DNA of 64,000 bases from RGIG3009 sp045596745. GTDB lineage: Bacteria; Bacillota; Clostridia; Oscillospirales; Acutalibacteraceae. Below the pieces are notes generated by a model, which did no database searches, was not told the origin of the DNA, and was given only the letters and a program-made list of their open reading frames with translations. Positions 61,708 to 64,000 of the stretch are shown here, piece by piece; the first letter of the stretch is position 1, and each line of letters opens with the position of its first letter. The position numbers were made by a program, and so were the translations under genes. The DNA lies in NCBI GenBank assembly GCA_045596745.1, contig JAZODA010000045.1, forward strand, positions 1 through 64,000, written 5' to 3'.

Positions 61708-61923
61708 ATGGAGATTAAAATCGGTCAGCGGTATCGGCATTTCAAGGGCAACGCGTATGAGGTTATCGCCATCGCACGGCACAGTGAAACGCTGGAGCCG
61801 CTGGTGATATACCGCGCGCTGTACGGCGAGGGGGACGTGTGGGCGCGTCCGCTTTCGGAGTTTACCGATACGGTTACGCGTGACGGTGTGACCCGCCCGC
61901 GATTTGAAGAAATGCAGGCGTGA
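61708..61923 (+). CDS. DUF1653 protein
   Basis: The 71-residue protein has the DUF1653 pattern: YRHFKGNAYEVI, then ARHSETLEPLVIYRALYGEGDVWARPL and a final PRFEEM. It is a small beta-rich domain of unknown function, common in Firmicutes and proteobacteria. ATG 61708 follows GAGGTG and lies 14 bases after the M23 gene. Confidence 0.88.
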   Translation: MEIKIGQRYRHFKGNAYEVIAIARHSETLEPLVIYRALYGEGDVWARPLSEFTDTVTRDGVTRPRFEEMQA

Positions 61924-61926
61924 GTA

Positions 61927-61955
61927 TTGAAGAGCGACACGCTTCGTGGTATACT
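61927..61955 (+). promoter_or_regulatory. Promoter of typA
   Basis: TTGAAG (61927-61932), 17 bp, TATACT (61950-61955). It lies directly after the DUF1653 stop. Confidence 0.75.
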
Positions 61956-61999
61956 GATAAGAAGTAGTAGTTTTCGACAGATAGGAAGTAAGAGTAACC

Positions 62000-63826
62000 A
62001 TGGCAATGCAAGAAAAACTCAGAAATATCGCCATCATCGCGCACGTTGACCACGGCAAAACCACTCTGGTGGATCAGTTGTTGCGTCAAAGCGGCATTTT
62101 CCGTGCCAACGAGCAGGTTTCGGAGCGCGTGATGGATTCCAACGATCTGGAACGTGAACGCGGCATCACCATTTTGTCCAAGAACACCGCGGTGATGTAC
62201 AACGACACCAAAATCAATATTGTGGACACGCCCGGTCACGCCGATTTCGGCGGCGAAGTGGAGCGCATCCTGATGATGGTGGACGGTGTGCTGCTGCTTG
62301 TGGATGCGTTTGAGGGCTGTATGCCGCAGACGCGCTTTGTGCTGAAGAAGGCGCTGGGCCTTGGCAAACGTCCCGTGGTGGTTATCAACAAGATTGACCG
62401 CGACGGCGCGCGCCCCGATGAAGTTATCGACGAACTGCTGGATTTGTTTATCGAACTCGGCGCGGACGAAGACCAGCTGGATTTCCCGGTGGTGTATGCG
62501 TCGGGTCGTGATGGGTATGCGTCGCTGGATCCCTCGGCGCGCAGCGGTGATATGCAGCCGTTGTTCGAGGCGATTCTGAAGTACGTTCCCGCTCCCGAGG
62601 GCGACAACGATGCGCCGCTGCAGATTTTGTTTTCCAACATCGACTATGACGAATATGTCGGTCGTGTCGGCGTGGGTCGTGTGGAACGCGGCACGGTGCG
62701 TAACGGTCAGGCGGTAACGCTGTGCCGTGCGGATGGTAGCACGCAGAACTGCCGCATTGCCAAGCTGTTCCAGTTTGAGGGTCTGCGTCGCGTGGAGTAT
62801 GATACGGCTTCGGTGGGCGATTTGATTGCGGTGACGGGTCTGACCGACCTGAACATCGGCGAAACGGCGTGTGACCCGATGTGTGTTGAGCCGCTTCCGT
62901 TCGTGCGCATCGATGAGCCGACCATTTCGATGCTGTTTATGGTTAACAACAGCCCCTTTGCCGGCAAGGATGGTAAGTACGTTACCTCGCGCAACCTGCG
63001 TGACCGCCTGTTCAAAGAGGTGGAAACCAATGTGAGTATGCGGGTGCGCGAAACCGAATCCACCGATGCGTTCGAAGTGTCGGGCCGCGGTGAGTTGCAT
63101 CTGTCCATTCTGATTGAAACGATGCGCCGTCAGGGCTATGAGTTTGCTGTCAGCCGTCCGCAGGTAATTTACAAGCAGGACGAAAACGGCAACCTGCTCG
63201 AGCCGATGGAGCTGCTGATGATTGAGGTGCCCGAAAACTATGTGGGCGCCGTTATGGAAAAGCTGGGTTCGCGTAAAGCGGAAATTGTGAATATGGGTAC
63301 GCGTGAGACGGGCGCCAGCCATCTGGAGTTCCGCATTCCGTCTCGCGGACTGATGGGCTACCGTCAGCAGTTCCTTACCGATACCAACGGTAACGGCATT
63401 ATGAACAGCGTGTTCGACGGTTACGAGCCGTACAAGGGCGAGATTCCCCAGCGTGTACAAGGCTCGCTGGTGGTGTTCGAAACGGGCGAGACCAGCAGCT
63501 ACGGCCTGTTCAATGCACAGGATCGCGGCGCCCTGTTTGTCGGCCCTGCCGTGCCGGTGTACGAGGGTATGATTGTCGGTCAGTCTCCCAAGAATGAAGA
63601 TATTGTTGTCAACGTTTGCAAGAAAAAGCACGTAACGAATATGCGTGCTTCCGGTTCGGATGAGGCACTTCGCCTGACTCCGCCGACGGTATTGTCGCTG
63701 GAGCAGTCGTTGGAGTTTATCAACGACGATGAGTTGGTGGAGGTTACGCCGCACACCATTCGCTTGCGCAAGCGGATTCTCTCGCGCGAGCTGCGTATGA
63801 AGGAAGCGGCGAAGAAAAAGGCGTGA
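62000..63826 (+). CDS. typA: Ribosome-associated GTPase TypA/BipA
   Basis: The 608-residue translational GTPase has the P loop AHVDHGKTTLVD near residue 14, the switch motif RERGITILSKN near 48, DTPGHADFGGE near 75 and NKIDR near 131. EF-G-like domains and the TypA-specific C-terminal domain follow. It binds ribosomes and helps growth and ribosome assembly under cold or stress. ATG 62000 and ATG 62006 are both possible starts. Confidence 0.96.
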   Translation: MAMQEKLRNIAIIAHVDHGKTTLVDQLLRQSGIFRANEQVSERVMDSNDLERERGITILSKNTAVMYNDTKINIVDTPGHADFGGEVERILMMVDGVLLLVDAFEGCMPQTRFVLKKALGLGKRPVVVINKIDRDGARPDEVIDELLDLFIELGADEDQLDFPVVYASGRDGYASLDPSARSGDMQPLFEAILKYVPAPEGDNDAPLQILFSNIDYDEYVGRVGVGRVERGTVRNGQAVTLCRADGSTQNCRIAKLFQFEGLRRVEYDTASVGDLIAVTGLTDLNIGETACDPMCVEPLPFVRIDEPTISMLFMVNNSPFAGKDGKYVTSRNLRDRLFKEVETNVSMRVRETESTDAFEVSGRGELHLSILIETMRRQGYEFAVSRPQVIYKQDENGNLLEPMELLMIEVPENYVGAVMEKLGSRKAEIVNMGTRETGASHLEFRIPSRGLMGYRQQFLTDTNGNGIMNSVFDGYEPYKGEIPQRVQGSLVVFETGETSSYGLFNAQDRGALFVGPAVPVYEGMIVGQSPKNEDIVVNVCKKKHVTNMRASGSDEALRLTPPTVLSLEQSLEFINDDELVEVTPHTIRLRKRILSRELRMKEAAKKKA

Positions 63827-64000
63827 GGCGCGGACTGATTCGCCCACTTTGGACGGGTGGAATTGCTTTCGCGGCGGCATGCCTCATCGGTGCGTGGCTT
63901 TCGGCTGACGGATTGCTTATCGCAACAGCAGTGTGTGCGGTGGCAGCCGTTTGTGTCGTATGTATCCCGGCATTGCGTCGGCCTGTGTGGGCGGTAATGC
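63823..64000 (+). CDS. Start of a membrane protein (ComEC-like N terminus possible), partial
   Basis: A GTG at 63823 overlaps the typA stop (GTGA) and opens a frame with no stop to the window end (59 codons). The product begins with RRGLIRPLW and then two hydrophobic stretches separated by AWLSADG and closed by LRRP. This fits the N-terminal helices of ComEC-type DNA-uptake channels, but too little is present to be sure. GGAAGCGG upstream is only a weak ribosome site; translation is probably coupled to typA. Confidence 0.5.
   Translation, partial: MRRGLIRPLWTGGIAFAAACLIGAWLSADGLLIATAVCAVAAVCVVCIPALRRPVWAVM

Overview
The window looks like a chromosomal segment of a GC-rich, Gram-positive, anaerobic Clostridia-type bacterium, most likely of the Oscillospirales/Ruminococcaceae kind. 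This rests on strong GGAGG ribosome sites, TTGACA-17-TATAAT promoters, intrinsic terminators with U-runs, ZTP and lysine riboswitches, a pyr-type attenuator, meso-diaminopimelate dehydrogenase, short HisG with HisZ, a PurO-type IMP cyclohydrolase, an SPDTG wall-sorting signal and Ig-like surface proteins. No rRNA, tRNA, CRISPR array, phage or insertion sequence was seen, so the taxonomy is inference. Almost all genes are on the + strand.

Region 1 (1-14561) is a carbohydrate-active block. After the end of a wall-anchored protein come eight consecutive GH16-fold glycoside hydrolases, all without signal peptides and all with intact catalytic ExDxxE motifs. They form two transcription units: three genes behind an inverted repeat, then five genes behind a perfect -10 promoter and a structured, terminator-ended leader RNA. 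The second unit continues into a GH20-type hexosaminidase and an alpha/beta-hydrolase esterase. A third unit encodes a GH3 and a GH31 enzyme. Together they look like a cytoplasmic kit for dismantling an imported, decorated, probably beta-linked and HexNAc-containing glycan. The substrate is unknown and no transporter is in the window. This array is the least ordinary part of the sequence.

Region 2 (14609-24146) has a small minus-strand pair (GtrA-like membrane protein, GIY-YIG nuclease) divergent from a pyrimidine operon pyrC-carB-pyrK-pyrD-pyrF-pyrE-pyrB behind a transcription attenuator. carA is absent and PyrB carries a PyrI-like zinc knuckle at its C terminus. Region 3 (24185-36395) is a roughly 12-kb purine and one-carbon operon under a ZTP riboswitch: purE, purM, purN, purO-type cyclohydrolase, stand-alone AICAR formyltransferase, purD, purL, glyA, fhs. 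The two formyl-THF-consuming steps travel with the two enzymes that make one-carbon folates, which fits a riboswitch that senses ZMP/ZTP when formyl-THF is short.

Region 4 (36404-40412) is a lysine-riboswitch operon: dapA, diaminopimelate dehydrogenase, lysA and an SdpI-like membrane protein. Region 5 (40457-49069) is a complete histidine operon, a TrpR-family regulator followed by hisZGDCBHAF-hisIE and a PHP histidinol phosphatase, with a perfect palindrome at its promoter.

Region 6 (49150-55116) holds a 1902-residue secreted protein (duplicated Ig/carbohydrate-binding-like units, DUF11-like repeats, one apparently active and two degenerate NlpC/P60-like domains) followed by an acidic 39-residue peptide gene. 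Region 7 (55163-64000) has uvrB, uvrA, an M23 peptidase gene interrupted by an in-frame TAA, a DUF1653 protein, typA/bipA and the start of a membrane protein (possibly comEC).
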